The notes under the pieces: generated by a model
Databases searched by the model: none
What the model saw: the letters and a program-made list of their open reading frames with translations, nothing else
What the model was told of the DNA's origin: nothing
Source: Nitrospirota bacterium
GTDB lineage: Bacteria; Nitrospirota; Thermodesulfovibrionia; UBA6902
DNA: 38,681 bases
Reading direction: 5' to 3'
Assembly: GCA_016222915.1 (NCBI GenBank)
Contig: JACRQA010000036.1
Location: 1-38,681, forward strand
Translations under genes and position numbers: made by a program
Part shown: positions 1 to 7,550 of the stretch, in pieces
How positions within the stretch are numbered: the stretch's first letter is position 1
Layout of the letters: each line of letters starts with the position of its first letter

Positions 1-630
1 GGGCTCATTGTCGAGATCGGAGAATGGGTGCTTCATGAAGCATGCCGCCAATTGACTTCATGGCAAAAGCAATACCCTTCGGTTTCGCGGTTGTCTGTCA
101 GTGTAAATATATCCAGCAAGCAGTTACTGCCCAAACTCATAAACCAAGTGCGAGAAGTCGTTCATGAAACGGGAATTAAACCCGAATGCCTGGTGCTTGA
201 GATTACCGAAAGCATGATCATGGAAAATGCAAAAGTGGCTTCCCCACTCCTGATACAATTGAAAGACATGAATGTAAAAATCCATATTGACGATTTCGGC
301 ACCGGCTATTCATCGTTGAGTTATTTACACCAGTTCCCGGTAGATGTCCTGAAGATTGACCGCTCTTTTGTGAAAAGGATCGGAGCCAATGACGATAACC
401 TGGAGATCATAAGGGCGATTACAACCCTGGCACATAGTCTAAATATGAACGTTATCGCGGAAGGCGTCGAAACAGAGGAGCAGCTTACACAGCTTAAGGC
501 GTTGGGGTGTGAATATATGCAGGGATATTTATTCTCCAAACCGCTGAACGGGAAAGATATGGAAGCCTTATTACAAAAAGGCCGGATTGACCTGGTCACT
601 TTTTTTACGAGGACCCAGTTTAAAAGTTAA
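1..630 (+). CDS. EAL-domain cyclic-di-GMP phosphodiesterase, C-terminal part
   Basis: The reading frame is open from base 1 (reading GLIVEIGEWV), so the gene starts upstream of the window; the GTG at 28 is internal. The visible 209 residues are the second half of an EAL domain, which hydrolyses the second messenger c-di-GMP. Diagnostic motifs are LEITES, the metal-binding DDFGTGYSSL, the lysine-containing LKIDRSFV and the late glutamate in IAEGVET. These catalytic residues are present, so activity is likely. The N-terminal EAL signature and any GGDEF or sensor domain lie outside the window. The stop is 9 bases from the converging glyS stop, with no obvious terminator between. Confidence 0.93.
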   Translation, partial: GLIVEIGEWVLHEACRQLTSWQKQYPSVSRLSVSVNISSKQLLPKLINQVREVVHETGIKPECLVLEITESMIMENAKVASPLLIQLKDMNVKIHIDDFGTGYSSLSYLHQFPVDVLKIDRSFVKRIGANDDNLEIIRAITTLAHSLNMNVIAEGVETEEQLTQLKALGCEYMQGYLFSKPLNGKDMEALLQKGRIDLVTFFTRTQFKS

Positions 631-639
631 CCGCTGAAG

Positions 640-2676
640 TCATTCGATTATCTTAGAGAAATCTGCCAGAGAATCAAATAGTTTTTTTACCGATAAGAGC
701 AGGGCCAGCCTGTTTTCTTTGATTTCAGGATTTTTGTCCATTACAAGGACGCCGTCGAAGAATGAATTGACCGGCCTTTCAAGTTTAAACAGTGCGTCAA
801 AACCAACGGCAGTCGTCATTTCTTCTTTGATCTTGCCGGCCATTACAAACAGCTCTATTTCAGAGGGCTCCGACAATAGATTTTCCTTCACGGCTCCGGG
901 TTGAACTTTGGCAAGGATGTTATAAACCCGCTTTGCCGCTGTGAGCAGGGAGGGGAATCCCGCTTTTCCCTTCAGAGCTGACAGTGCCTGTATCCTCTTA
1001 TGAATATCGGTCATATCCAGTACAGGCACGGATAGGGCGGCATTTACAATATCATAACTGTGCCCCTGAGACAGCAACATACCTTCAAGCCTTTGGGCAA
1101 AAAATTGTAAAATTTTTTCTGTCAGGAGTGCCCTTTTTTCTACTGAAGGTTCAAGACCTTTAAGAGAGGTGTCTACCAGCCAATTGAGGGTGACAGCGTA
1201 TGCATTGCTTTGTAAAATATTTATTATTCCTGCAGCCTGTCTCCTCAATGCAAAGGGGTCTTCCGAACCCGATGGGACCATGTCAAGATAAAAGAACGAG
1301 GCAATGTTGTCCATTTTATCAGTCAGAGAGACTATCGCGCCGATCTCGCCGGAAGGCAGGGAGTCCCCTGCAAATCTTGGAAGGTAATGTTCAAAAATTG
1401 CAGAAGCTATGTCCTTGTCTTCTCCTGAATTACCGGCATATATCATCCCCATGTAGCCCTGAAGCTCCGGGAATTCTCCGACCACTCCTGTTACGAGGTC
1501 TGCTTTGCACAGCAGGGATGCCCTCATGACCTTTTCTTTTAATTCCGGCTTGATCAACTCCGAAATGCAGGAAGAGATGAGAGAAATCCTTTCAGTTTTT
1601 TCAAAGAGGCTTCCGAGTCTTTCCTGAAAAGTCACTTTCTTAAGTTCTTCTACGTAGTCCTGCAAAGCCTTTTTCTGGTCTTCAATATAATAAAACCTCG
1701 CGTCTTCAAGTCTGGCCCTCAGGACACGCTCAGCCCCTCTTTTGACAGTGTCATTAACATCTTCATTCATATTGCTGATAACTATAAAAGAAGATTTCAT
1801 ATTGCCTGCCATGTCTTCCATTGAAAAATATTTTTGATGTGTTTTCATAACGGTTATCAATAACTCTTTTGGAAGGGCCAGATACTTGCCGTCAAAATTT
1901 CCCAATACGGCGGTCGGGTGCTCGACAAGGTTTGTGACCGTGTCAAGCAGCTCTGCGTCTTCATGAGCTTTACAATCAGATGATTCAAGCGCCCGTATCC
2001 CATCCGAAATTAAAGTCTTCCTTTCACCTGTGTCAGCATATACATGATTTTGTTTAAGTGCGGACAAGTATGAAGATGGTGAACCGATGATAATTTCTGA
2101 GGGAGAAAGAAATCTGTGGCCATATGAGATATTACCGCTTTTTATTGAATCAACTGTGAACGGAATGACCTCGCTGCCCATGAGAGCAAGTATCCATTGA
2201 ATGGGTCTGAAATATTTTAAGGAGCCGTCCCCCCACCTCATTGACTTTGGGAGCTGTAGTGATGAAATAAGCTTCGGCAGGTTCTCTGAAAGGACGTCTG
2301 CTGTCGGTTTACCTTTTTCTTGAACGGTGGCTGAGACATATTCACCGCGTTCCGTCGTCTTTATCGTCAGATCATCAACGCTTATGTTCAGCGACCTGGC
2401 AAATCCTGATGCGGCCTTCGTGGGATTTCCGGCTGCATCATAGGCGGCCTTCTTTGGAGGACCAAGTGCTTCTATCGTTCTGTCATCCTGCATCTCAGCG
2501 ACGCTTTCGACAAGTAAGGCCAATCTTCTGGGTGTAGAGTATTCGGATATGCTCCCGTATTTGACGGCGGACTTTTCCAGTAACTGCACAAGGTCTTCCC
2601 TTAGTAAAGCCAAACCTCTGGGAATAAACCTGGCAGGTATTTCTTCTGATCCTATCTCAATAAGTAAAGGTTGCAT
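640..2676 (-). CDS. glyS: Glycyl-tRNA synthetase beta subunit
   Basis: The 678-residue protein is close to the usual bacterial GlyS length (about 690). The N-terminus (LLIEIGSEEIPA), the MRWGDG and FRPIQW segment, HPTAVLGNFD, THQKYF, and LTDKMDNIASFF followed by DPFALRRQAAGI are family hallmarks. The beta subunit binds tRNA-Gly and works with the alpha subunit in an alpha2-beta2 enzyme that charges tRNA with glycine in the cytoplasm. It lies 58 bases downstream of glyQ on the same strand and is probably cotranscribed. The ATG at 2676 lacks a strong Shine-Dalgarno, so translation may depend on read-through from glyQ. Confidence 0.97.
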   Translation of the reverse strand: MQPLLIEIGSEEIPARFIPRGLALLREDLVQLLEKSAVKYGSISEYSTPRRLALLVESVAEMQDDRTIEALGPPKKAAYDAAGNPTKAASGFARSLNISVDDLTIKTTERGEYVSATVQEKGKPTADVLSENLPKLISSLQLPKSMRWGDGSLKYFRPIQWILALMGSEVIPFTVDSIKSGNISYGHRFLSPSEIIIGSPSSYLSALKQNHVYADTGERKTLISDGIRALESSDCKAHEDAELLDTVTNLVEHPTAVLGNFDGKYLALPKELLITVMKTHQKYFSMEDMAGNMKSSFIVISNMNEDVNDTVKRGAERVLRARLEDARFYYIEDQKKALQDYVEELKKVTFQERLGSLFEKTERISLISSCISELIKPELKEKVMRASLLCKADLVTGVVGEFPELQGYMGMIYAGNSGEDKDIASAIFEHYLPRFAGDSLPSGEIGAIVSLTDKMDNIASFFYLDMVPSGSEDPFALRRQAAGIINILQSNAYAVTLNWLVDTSLKGLEPSVEKRALLTEKILQFFAQRLEGMLLSQGHSYDIVNAALSVPVLDMTDIHKRIQALSALKGKAGFPSLLTAAKRVYNILAKVQPGAVKENLLSEPSEIELFVMAGKIKEEMTTAVGFDALFKLERPVNSFFDGVLVMDKNPEIKENRLALLLSVKKLFDSLADFSKIIE

Positions 2677-2734
2677 AATTAATTTGTTCCGATATCGTTC
2701 AATTAGTCCAGGCGGCCGAAACGGCGCTGACCGA

Positions 2735-3604
2735 TCATTTCTTCAGTAACGGGAATCCCATATCTTCCCTCAGCTTTATATAACCGTGCGCACATTTTCT
2801 GGCCAGGTTTCTGATTCTCGCAATATAAGCCGTCCTTTCCGTAACGCTTATGGCCCCTCGGGCATCCAGCAGGTTAAAGCTGTGAGAACATTTAAGGCAG
2901 TAATCATAAGCAGGCAGGACGAGGTCTTGTTTCAATGTGTTTAATGACTCAGCTTCATATTTCTCAAAAAGGCTGAACAGTAGATTGGTGTCGGCGGTAT
3001 CGAAATTATATCTGGAAAACTCAACCTCGGTTTCATGGTGAATATCGCCATATGTAATATTGCTGTTCCATTTAAGATCATAAACATTATCGACTTCCTG
3101 GAGATACATGGCTATGCGCTCAAGTCCGTAAGTCAGTTCAACTGAAACCGGTCTTAACTCGATGCCGCCTACCTGCTGGAAATAGGTAAACTGCGTTACT
3201 TCCATCCCGTCAAGCCATACTTCCCACCCCAGCCCCCATGCCCCGAGTGTAGGGGATTCCCAGTCATCTTCAACAAAGCGAATGTCATGTTTAAGGAGGT
3301 CAATACCGATTGCTGAAAGACTTTTCAGATAAATGCCCTGTGCGTCAGGTGGAGACGGCTTTAATATTACCTGATATTGATAGTAATGCTGCAGTCTGTT
3401 CGGGTTGTCTCCATACCTTCCGTCGGTGGGCCTTCTGGAAGGTTCAACATAGGCGGCCCTCCAGGGTTCGGGACCAAGCACCCTGAAAAAGGTCGCAGGA
3501 TTGAAAGTGCCTGCGCCAACCTCAATATCATAGGGTTGATGTATAACGCATCCCTGCTCAATCCAGAACTCATGGAGTTTTAAGATTAGGTCCTGTAAAT
3601 ACAA
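2735..3604 (-). CDS. glyQ: Glycyl-tRNA synthetase alpha subunit
   Basis: The 289-residue class II aminoacyl-tRNA synthetase alpha chain holds the catalytic site for glycyl-adenylate formation. It is very well conserved: [59 protein letters not shown], and the [11 protein letters not shown] segment. The start at 3604 gives the normal family N-terminus ([14 protein letters not shown]). It is first in a two-gene operon with glyS and has a sigma-70 promoter about 60 bases upstream. No T-box leader is visible. Confidence 0.98.
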   Translation of the reverse strand: MYLQDLILKLHEFWIEQGCVIHQPYDIEVGAGTFNPATFFRVLGPEPWRAAYVEPSRRPTDGRYGDNPNRLQHYYQYQVILKPSPPDAQGIYLKSLSAIGIDLLKHDIRFVEDDWESPTLGAWGLGWEVWLDGMEVTQFTYFQQVGGIELRPVSVELTYGLERIAMYLQEVDNVYDLKWNSNITYGDIHHETEVEFSRYNFDTADTNLLFSLFEKYEAESLNTLKQDLVLPAYDYCLKCSHSFNLLDARGAISVTERTAYIARIRNLARKCAHGYIKLREDMGFPLLKK

Positions 3605-3661
3605 TTTATCTGACTCTGAAGGTATCCGAATGATTATTTAATTAACGTACCGAGGTTAAAT

Positions 3662-3689
3662 CTTATAAAGAAGTATACAGCTTTGTCAA
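3662..3689 (-). promoter_or_regulatory. Sigma-70 promoter for glyQ-glyS
   Basis: On the minus strand TTGACA (3689-3684) is followed after 16 bases by TATAAG (3667-3662). This is a perfect -35 and a five-of-six -10. The -10 sits 58 bases upstream of the glyQ start codon, suiting a short untranslated leader. Confidence 0.7.
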
Positions 3690-3850
3690 ATTAATATAAG
3701 CGCTTTGAGCGGCTAATATGAGTAAACTGAAAGCGCTATACCCGACTCATTATCAACTCGTGAAGAATGTCCCATGTTACTATATGATAAATATCATAGA
3801 ATTAAATAATGGTTAAGTTATAATAATGAAAAATTTAAAGGGAGGTAATA

Positions 3851-4075
3851 ATGTTAAAAGAGAAAGTAGAGGAAGTTCTTGGAAGGGTCAGACCTTTGCT
3901 TCAGCGGGATGGCGGAGATGTTGTTCTTGTTGACGTGCAGGATGACGGGGTAGTAAAAGTTAAACTTACCGGCGCATGTTCTGGATGTCCGATGTCAACG
4001 ATGACTTTGAAAAATGCAATTGAAGAAACCATTAAAAAAGAAATTCCTGAAGTTAAATCTGTTGAGCAGGTCTAA
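3851..4075 (+). CDS. NifU C-terminal-type iron-sulfur scaffold protein
   Basis: The 74-residue protein is a stand-alone NifU C-terminal (Nfu) domain. It holds the RDGGD motif near the N-terminus and the cluster-binding CSGCP (C-x2-C) in the middle. Such proteins assemble or carry a [4Fe-4S] cluster for transfer to apo-enzymes. The start has an excellent Shine-Dalgarno (GGGAGG at 3840-3845). A TATAAT at 3819-3824 could be the -10 of its promoter, although no convincing -35 precedes it. Its location beside redox genes fits cluster supply for anaerobic metabolism; that link is inference. Confidence 0.93.
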   Translation: MLKEKVEEVLGRVRPLLQRDGGDVVLVDVQDDGVVKVKLTGACSGCPMSTMTLKNAIEETIKKEIPEVKSVEQV

Positions 4076-4151
4076 AGATGATGTAAAGGCAGTGCGCCTC
4101 GTCCTTATGTTTTATGGCTTGAGACTAACTAAACCAGAAAGGCTGATTTGA

Positions 4152-4553
4152 ATGGAACCTATTATTGTATGGTATCTGAGAATGAGTGTTATTTATTTTG
4201 TTGCAGGAGTGGCAATTGGTCTTGGAATGCTTTTATGGCCGAGTCAAGCGGGATACTATATACCAGTTCATGTGCATTTGAATCTCCTGGGTTTTATGTC
4301 AATGATGATTTATGGGGTGGGGTACCATATATTGCCTAAATTCAGCGGCCGGCACATATACAGCCCTCAAATTATGAAAATTCAATTCTGGTTGGCAAAT
4401 GCCGGATTGATCGGGATGGCAATTAGCTGGCCATTTCATATCAGCGGAGGTATTCCCATAGCTGAAACGGCACTTATCCTTTCGTCGGTACTGTCATTGA
4501 TTGCGATATTATTATTTGCGGTCAACATACTCAAAACCGTCAAGTCGATATGA
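4152..4553 (+). CDS. Small heme-copper-oxidase subunit I-like membrane protein
   Basis: The 133-residue hydrophobic protein has about four predicted membrane helices (approximately residues 10-30, 38-60, 75-95 and 105-130). The segment HVHLNLLGFMSMMIYG then YHILPKFSGR resembles the H-x-H helix and the LP-x-x-GR loop of CcoN/NorB-type cytochrome oxidase subunit I. The protein is far too short for a complete oxidase and probably binds heme or acts as an accessory or sensor protein. An AGAAAGG at 4136-4142 precedes the ATG. Family placement is from motif memory and the exact function is unknown. Confidence 0.75.
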   Translation: MEPIIVWYLRMSVIYFVAGVAIGLGMLLWPSQAGYYIPVHVHLNLLGFMSMMIYGVGYHILPKFSGRHIYSPQIMKIQFWLANAGLIGMAISWPFHISGGIPIAETALILSSVLSLIAILLFAVNILKTVKSI

Positions 4554-4576
4554 GTTCCAACATAGCTATGCATAGT

Positions 4577-4592
4577 TATGATTCAAATCATA
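4577..4592. promoter_or_regulatory. FNR/CRP-type operator candidate
   Basis: TATGATT-CA-AATCATA is a perfect 7-base inverted repeat. Its core TGAT-N4-ATCA matches the half-sites of the FNR consensus (TTGAT-N4-ATCAA) except for the outermost base on each side. It lies in the 166-base gap between the oxidase-like gene and the DUF1858 gene, about 130 bases before the latter. Oxygen- or nitric-oxide-responsive control of these redox genes is a reasonable inference. Confidence 0.5.
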
Positions 4593-4719
4593 GCAAGTCT
4601 TTGTTTAATTAATTAATGTAGTATTCAGAGATTTAATTTACGATTTAATATGCATTACATTATTTCAGACTCAGCGATATAAAGCTTAAAATTAATCACA
4701 CGACAGAAGAAAGGACAAC

Positions 4720-4938
4720 ATGAAAATTGAGGTTACGAAAGATACTGTTATCGGAGATGCAATAAAGAACATTCCAGGCGCGGATAAAGTAATAGAAAAA
4801 TTTTTCGGAAATGGCTGTTTTACATGTCCGGGAATCAATATGGAGTCTATAGCTTTTGGCGCTGCAATGCATAATATGGCTCCTGAAACAATTGTTGACG
4901 AAATAAAGAAACTCGTAGAGAACAATGATGGAACATAA
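4720..4938 (+). CDS. DUF1858 redox-disulfide domain protein
   Basis: The 72-residue soluble protein is a stand-alone DUF1858 domain, also described as the hybrid-cluster-protein-associated redox disulfide domain. Visible hallmarks are the N-terminal VTKDTVIGDAI, the central NGCFTCPG (C-x2-C) and the ETIVDEIKKL helix. ScdA/RIC-type iron-sulfur repair proteins carry a similar N-terminal domain. It probably undergoes thiol-disulfide exchange or takes part in nitrosative-stress or iron-sulfur chemistry. It overlaps the next small gene by 14 bases, so the two are probably translationally coupled. Confidence 0.88.
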   Translation: MKIEVTKDTVIGDAIKNIPGADKVIEKFFGNGCFTCPGINMESIAFGAAMHNMAPETIVDEIKKLVENNDGT

Positions 4939-5056
4939 ATGTTTAAATTGCGGAATGGCAAGTGAAGATGTATTATTGCTTTCATGCGAATATAAAGGAG
5001 AATTATTGTATATTTGTGTGAAATGTTTTCCTCAGCTTATCCTCTGCTCTCACTAA
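4925..5056 (+). CDS. 43-residue double-CxxC zinc-knuckle protein
   Basis: A short frame starts at tandem ATGs (4925 and 4928) inside the end of the DUF1858 gene and stops at 5056. The product (MMEHKCLNCGM at its start, YICVKCFPQLI near its end) has two C-x2-C pairs about 22 residues apart plus one more cysteine between them. This is the pattern of a minimal zinc ribbon or metal-binding knuckle. The 14-base overlap with the upstream gene argues for coupled translation and against chance. I recall similar small cysteine proteins beside DUF1858 genes but cannot name a family. The function is unknown. Confidence 0.65.
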   Translation: MMEHKCLNCGMASEDVLLLSCEYKGELLYICVKCFPQLILCSH

Positions 5057-5154
5057 TTACAGCAGTCATAAGATAGTATTATCCTGTTCTGAACAAACCG
5101 ATTGAATCAAAACATGTTACAAAGGTGGCATGTAAAATCATAATGTAAAATATC

Positions 5155-5183
5155 TTGACAAGTAAATTTTTATGTGGTATGTT
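5155..5183 (+). promoter_or_regulatory. Sigma-70 promoter for the sigma-54 activator gene
   Basis: TTGACA (5155-5160), a 17-base spacer and TATGTT (5178-5183) form a good vegetative promoter about 60 bases upstream of the ATG at 5242. Just upstream two direct repeats ATGTAAAAT (5130-5138 and 5143-5151) could be a regulator site. Confidence 0.6.
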
Positions 5184-5241
5184 TAATCGTAGGCTTTTCT
5201 AATTAAACCAATCAGTTTAAATGTTTCTATTGGGAGGAAAT

Positions 5242-6711
5242 ATGATGTCACGATTAGATATTAGATGTAAAGTCGATCTGCCTGTACATATTATTGCAAA
5301 TAATAATGGTGGCAAAGGTGTTACAGAAGCAGAGGCGAAATTTTCCTCCCTAAGTCTAAGTGGTGGATTTATAGATTTTGAAAAGCCTTATCATGAGAAT
5401 AAAATTCTTGGATTGAGATATGATCTGCCTAAACACGGCGAATTTGAAATATTAGGTGAAGTAACGCGTTCTGAAAATGATGGATTTGCTGCGAGGTTTT
5501 ACAATATAAACAGAGATACTAAGTTAAAGCTATGGGATTATATAAAAGAAAACATGGAAGAAGATATTTCATGTCCTTACTGTGGCAAGGAGAATACTCA
5601 GAAACAGAGAAGGTGTGACAAGTGTGGGTGGAGCCTTAATTTCTATTCGCAGGACTACATAGTTGAGCATGAAAAGGAATCCTTCATAAGACGACTCGAT
5701 TTAAAGAGCAAATTATTTTCAATTGAAGACATGTATAAAATTCTGAACTTCATAGACGTTCAGATACTAGGTGTTGGTAAGAATCTTGATATTAATGAAG
5801 AATTTGTAGGTTCAAGCCAGGGAATTCTGAATGTATTTTCAATGATAAGAAAGGTTTCACCGACCGACATCCCCATTCTTATAACCGGTGAAAGTGGTAC
5901 CGGAAAAGAACTAACTGCGATGGCAATACATGAGAGAAGTCAGAGGAAAAACAAACCCTTTGTAACGATCAATTGTGCTGCTATTCCGGATAATCTCCTT
6001 GAAGCAGAGCTGTTCGGTCATGAAAAGGGCGCATTCACAGGCGCACATGCCAGCAAAATTGGAAAATTCGAATATGCAGATGGCGGCACTATTTTCCTTG
6101 ATGAAATTGGAGAACTTTCAACGAATTTGCAATCAAAACTGCTGAGGTTCCTTGAAGACAAGATTGTCGAGAAAATTGGAGCCACTGGAGGCAAAAAAAT
6201 AGATGTGAGACTCATTGCCGCAACCAATAAGGACCTCAAGTCAGCAACAGCAAAAGGATCTTTCAGGAAAGACCTTTTTTACAGATTGGATGTTTTTAAT
6301 ATCAATTTGCCGCCTGTGCGTGACAGAGGTGAAGACAAAGTAATTCTTGCAAGATATTTCCTGAACAAGTATTCGAAAGAAATGAATTTAAGTAAAACGT
6401 TTTCGTCGGACGCACTTGAAGCGATAAGAAATTATGACTGGCCTGGGAATGTCAGGGAAATTGTTAACAGGGTCAGGAGAGCTGTTGTTATGTCTAAAGA
6501 CACAACAGTCGGATCTGTTGATTTAGATTTGAAAGTTCCTGTCATGCAGACTGATACATTGACATCTCTGAAAGAAGTTCGCCATACGATAGAGAAACAG
6601 AAATTGATTGAGGCTTTGAGGCATTGTAATAATAATATTTCAAAGGTTGCAAGGGTTCTGGGAATCAGCAGGCCTTCGGTTTATAGTCTGAGAAAAAAAT
6701 ATAGTATATAA
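5242..6711 (+). CDS. Sigma-54-dependent activator with PilZ and zinc-ribbon domains
   Basis: The 489-residue enhancer-binding protein starts at the ATG at 5242, which follows GGGAGG (5232-5237); the ATG at 5221 has no ribosome site. Domains: PilZ (about 3-105) with R4-x3-R8 and an SLSLSGG stretch corresponding to the D/N-x-S-x-x-G motif but lacking its first acidic residue; a zinc ribbon with C111, C114, C125 and C128; an AAA+ sigma-54 domain (about 190-425) with Walker A GESGTGKE at 216-223, GAFTGA at 263-268 and Walker B TIFLDEIGEL; and a Fis-type helix-turn-helix at about 455-485. PilZ domains bind c-di-GMP, so it may convert c-di-GMP level into sigma-54 transcription. A sigma-54 promoter follows about 140 bases downstream, a likely target. 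Confidence 0.93.
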   Translation: MMSRLDIRCKVDLPVHIIANNNGGKGVTEAEAKFSSLSLSGGFIDFEKPYHENKILGLRYDLPKHGEFEILGEVTRSENDGFAARFYNINRDTKLKLWDYIKENMEEDISCPYCGKENTQKQRRCDKCGWSLNFYSQDYIVEHEKESFIRRLDLKSKLFSIEDMYKILNFIDVQILGVGKNLDINEEFVGSSQGILNVFSMIRKVSPTDIPILITGESGTGKELTAMAIHERSQRKNKPFVTINCAAIPDNLLEAELFGHEKGAFTGAHASKIGKFEYADGGTIFLDEIGELSTNLQSKLLRFLEDKIVEKIGATGGKKIDVRLIAATNKDLKSATAKGSFRKDLFYRLDVFNINLPPVRDRGEDKVILARYFLNKYSKEMNLSKTFSSDALEAIRNYDWPGNVREIVNRVRRAVVMSKDTTVGSVDLDLKVPVMQTDTLTSLKEVRHTIEKQKLIEALRHCNNNISKVARVLGISRPSVYSLRKKYSI

Positions 6712-6750
6712 AATCAGTTGGCAGTAGTTGTAATTAGGCATAACCTCAAG

Positions 6751-6786
6751 TGTAAACTATTCTAATCCGTGTAAGGCAAGTTTACA
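6751..6786. promoter_or_regulatory. Candidate enhancer site for the sigma-54 activator
   Basis: TGTAAACT (6751-6758) and AGTTTACA (6779-6786) form a perfect 8-base inverted repeat separated by 20 bases. The centre is about 107 bases upstream of the start point predicted from the -24/-12 promoter at 6851. That distance is normal for an enhancer-binding-protein site. Assignment to the neighbouring activator is inference. Confidence 0.4.
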
Positions 6787-6850
6787 TTATTATCAGTTGT
6801 ATAATCACTTCTTAATCTGAAACTCCCTGAAAAATAATAACATAGGATGA

Positions 6851-6866
6851 AGGCACCATATTTGCT
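6851..6866 (+). promoter_or_regulatory. Sigma-54 (-24/-12) promoter
   Basis: AGGCAC-CATAT-TTGCT matches the sigma-54 consensus TGGCAC-N5-TTGCW in all but the first base. The invariant GG (6852-6853) and GC (6864-6865) are separated by the required 10 bases. Transcription would start near 6876, just before the GGGAGG ribosome site (6880-6885) of the small gene at 6891. Confidence 0.7.
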
Positions 6867-6890
6867 TATAGGTTGAGCAGGGAGGTTTAT

Positions 6891-7082
6891 ATGCTTTTAA
6901 AAAGATGGTTTTCTCTATCTTCAATCCTTGATGAATCCCCTTTTTTCACTGAACTTTCCATTAAAGAAAGGGAAGATCTGATAAAAGAATTGCTTCAAAC
7001 TTATCCGCAACTGGACAAGCAGATACCCAGTGATATCGACTTGGGTTATGAAGCAAGCTGGTTAATTAAACAAACCTACTAG
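6891..7082 (+). CDS. Small protein under a sigma-54 promoter
   Basis: The predicted 63-residue protein starts at the ATG at 6891, 5 bases after a strong GGGAGG. The in-frame TTG at 6873 would lie upstream of the predicted sigma-54 transcription start and is not used. The sequence (MLLKRWFSLSS at the start, then an acidic and lysine-rich middle) has no cysteine pair, signal peptide or membrane helix. It looks helical. No family was recognised. Its position behind a -24/-12 promoter and next to a PilZ-sigma-54 activator suggests it is a regulated output of that protein. Confidence 0.65.
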   Translation: MLLKRWFSLSSILDESPFFTELSIKEREDLIKELLQTYPQLDKQIPSDIDLGYEASWLIKQTY

Positions 7083-7222
7083 AAAGGTTTGTCCCACCGG
7101 TTTCAGCTTTATTCAGTGAGATACTTTTAGTAATATCTGCAACCAGCAGGTCTCATAATATAACATTCGAAAGTATACAACTGTTGCAAGGAAGCAGACT
7201 CATTTGTACAGGAAAAAATTTG

Positions 7223-7251
7223 TTGACTTAATATGACAGATAGAATAAAAT
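7223..7251 (+). promoter_or_regulatory. Sigma-70 promoter candidate upstream of the amidase gene
   Basis: TTGACT (7223-7228), a 17-base spacer and TAAAAT (7246-7251) form a plausible vegetative promoter. It would give a long leader of about 290 bases before the amidase start, passing through the tiny frame at 7355. Confidence 0.45.
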
Positions 7252-7354
7252 CAGGTCGTTATGATAAGAACCGATATAAATAAGATGCTAATGCATTCAT
7301 AATATATCATTGTTAGAGGAATGAAGAACGGTTCATTTATAATTATTTTCTGGG

Positions 7355-7423
7355 ATGAAGGAGGCTTTTGATATGGTTAAAATATTAACCATGCAAAATG
7401 TCTTTGATTTTCAGCGCTTCTAA
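7355..7423 (+). CDS. Possible 16- or 22-residue leader peptide
   Basis: An ATG at 7373 is preceded at 8 bases by a near-perfect ribosome site AAGGAGG (7358-7364) and reads 16 residues to a TAA at 7421. An in-frame ATG at 7355 would give 22. The GGTTAA/TTAACC inverted repeat with a four-base loop (7376-7391) covers its first codons. The strong ribosome site is the only evidence of translation. No family was recognised and it may be chance. Confidence 0.25.
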   Translation: MKEAFDMVKILTMQNVFDFQRF

Positions 7424-7514
7424 TGAACACGTTAAATAAACTTCTTGCTAATATATAAATAGGCTTTTCATCAATCATCGAAATAAATCAAGCGAGACTA
7501 TCACGCTATCAGCA

Positions 7515-7544
7515 TTGACATTTCTGCCGTTTTTATTTTACAAA
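7515..7544 (+). promoter_or_regulatory. Promoter candidate immediately before the amidase start
   Basis: TTGACA (7515-7520) is followed after 18 bases by TACAAA (7539-7544), a four-of-six -10. The start point would fall at about the ATG at 7551, implying an almost leaderless message. That agrees with the missing Shine-Dalgarno there. Confidence 0.3.
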
Positions 7545-7550
7545 TAATAC

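Larger units (their letters stand above)
7083..7550. other. AT-rich intergenic region of 468 bases
   Basis: No substantial gene is visible. The stretch holds a weak hairpin just after the small gene (ACAAACC at 7070-7076 with GGTTTGT at 7086-7092, no T-tract), a rightward promoter candidate at 7223-7251, a tiny frame at 7355-7423 and a promoter-like TTGACA at 7515. A small RNA or leader could start from the first promoter; that is only a possibility. Confidence 0.6.

Noticed and set aside
3699-3737. Inverted repeat AGCGCTTT / AAAGCGCT between glyQ and the NifU-type gene
   Set aside because: Arms are 23 bases apart with no T-tract and no known operator match; it could be a regulator site but evidence is too thin to call.
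7070-7092. Hairpin after the sigma-54-controlled small gene as a terminator
   Set aside because: Stem of seven mixed pairs with a nine-base loop and no following T-run.
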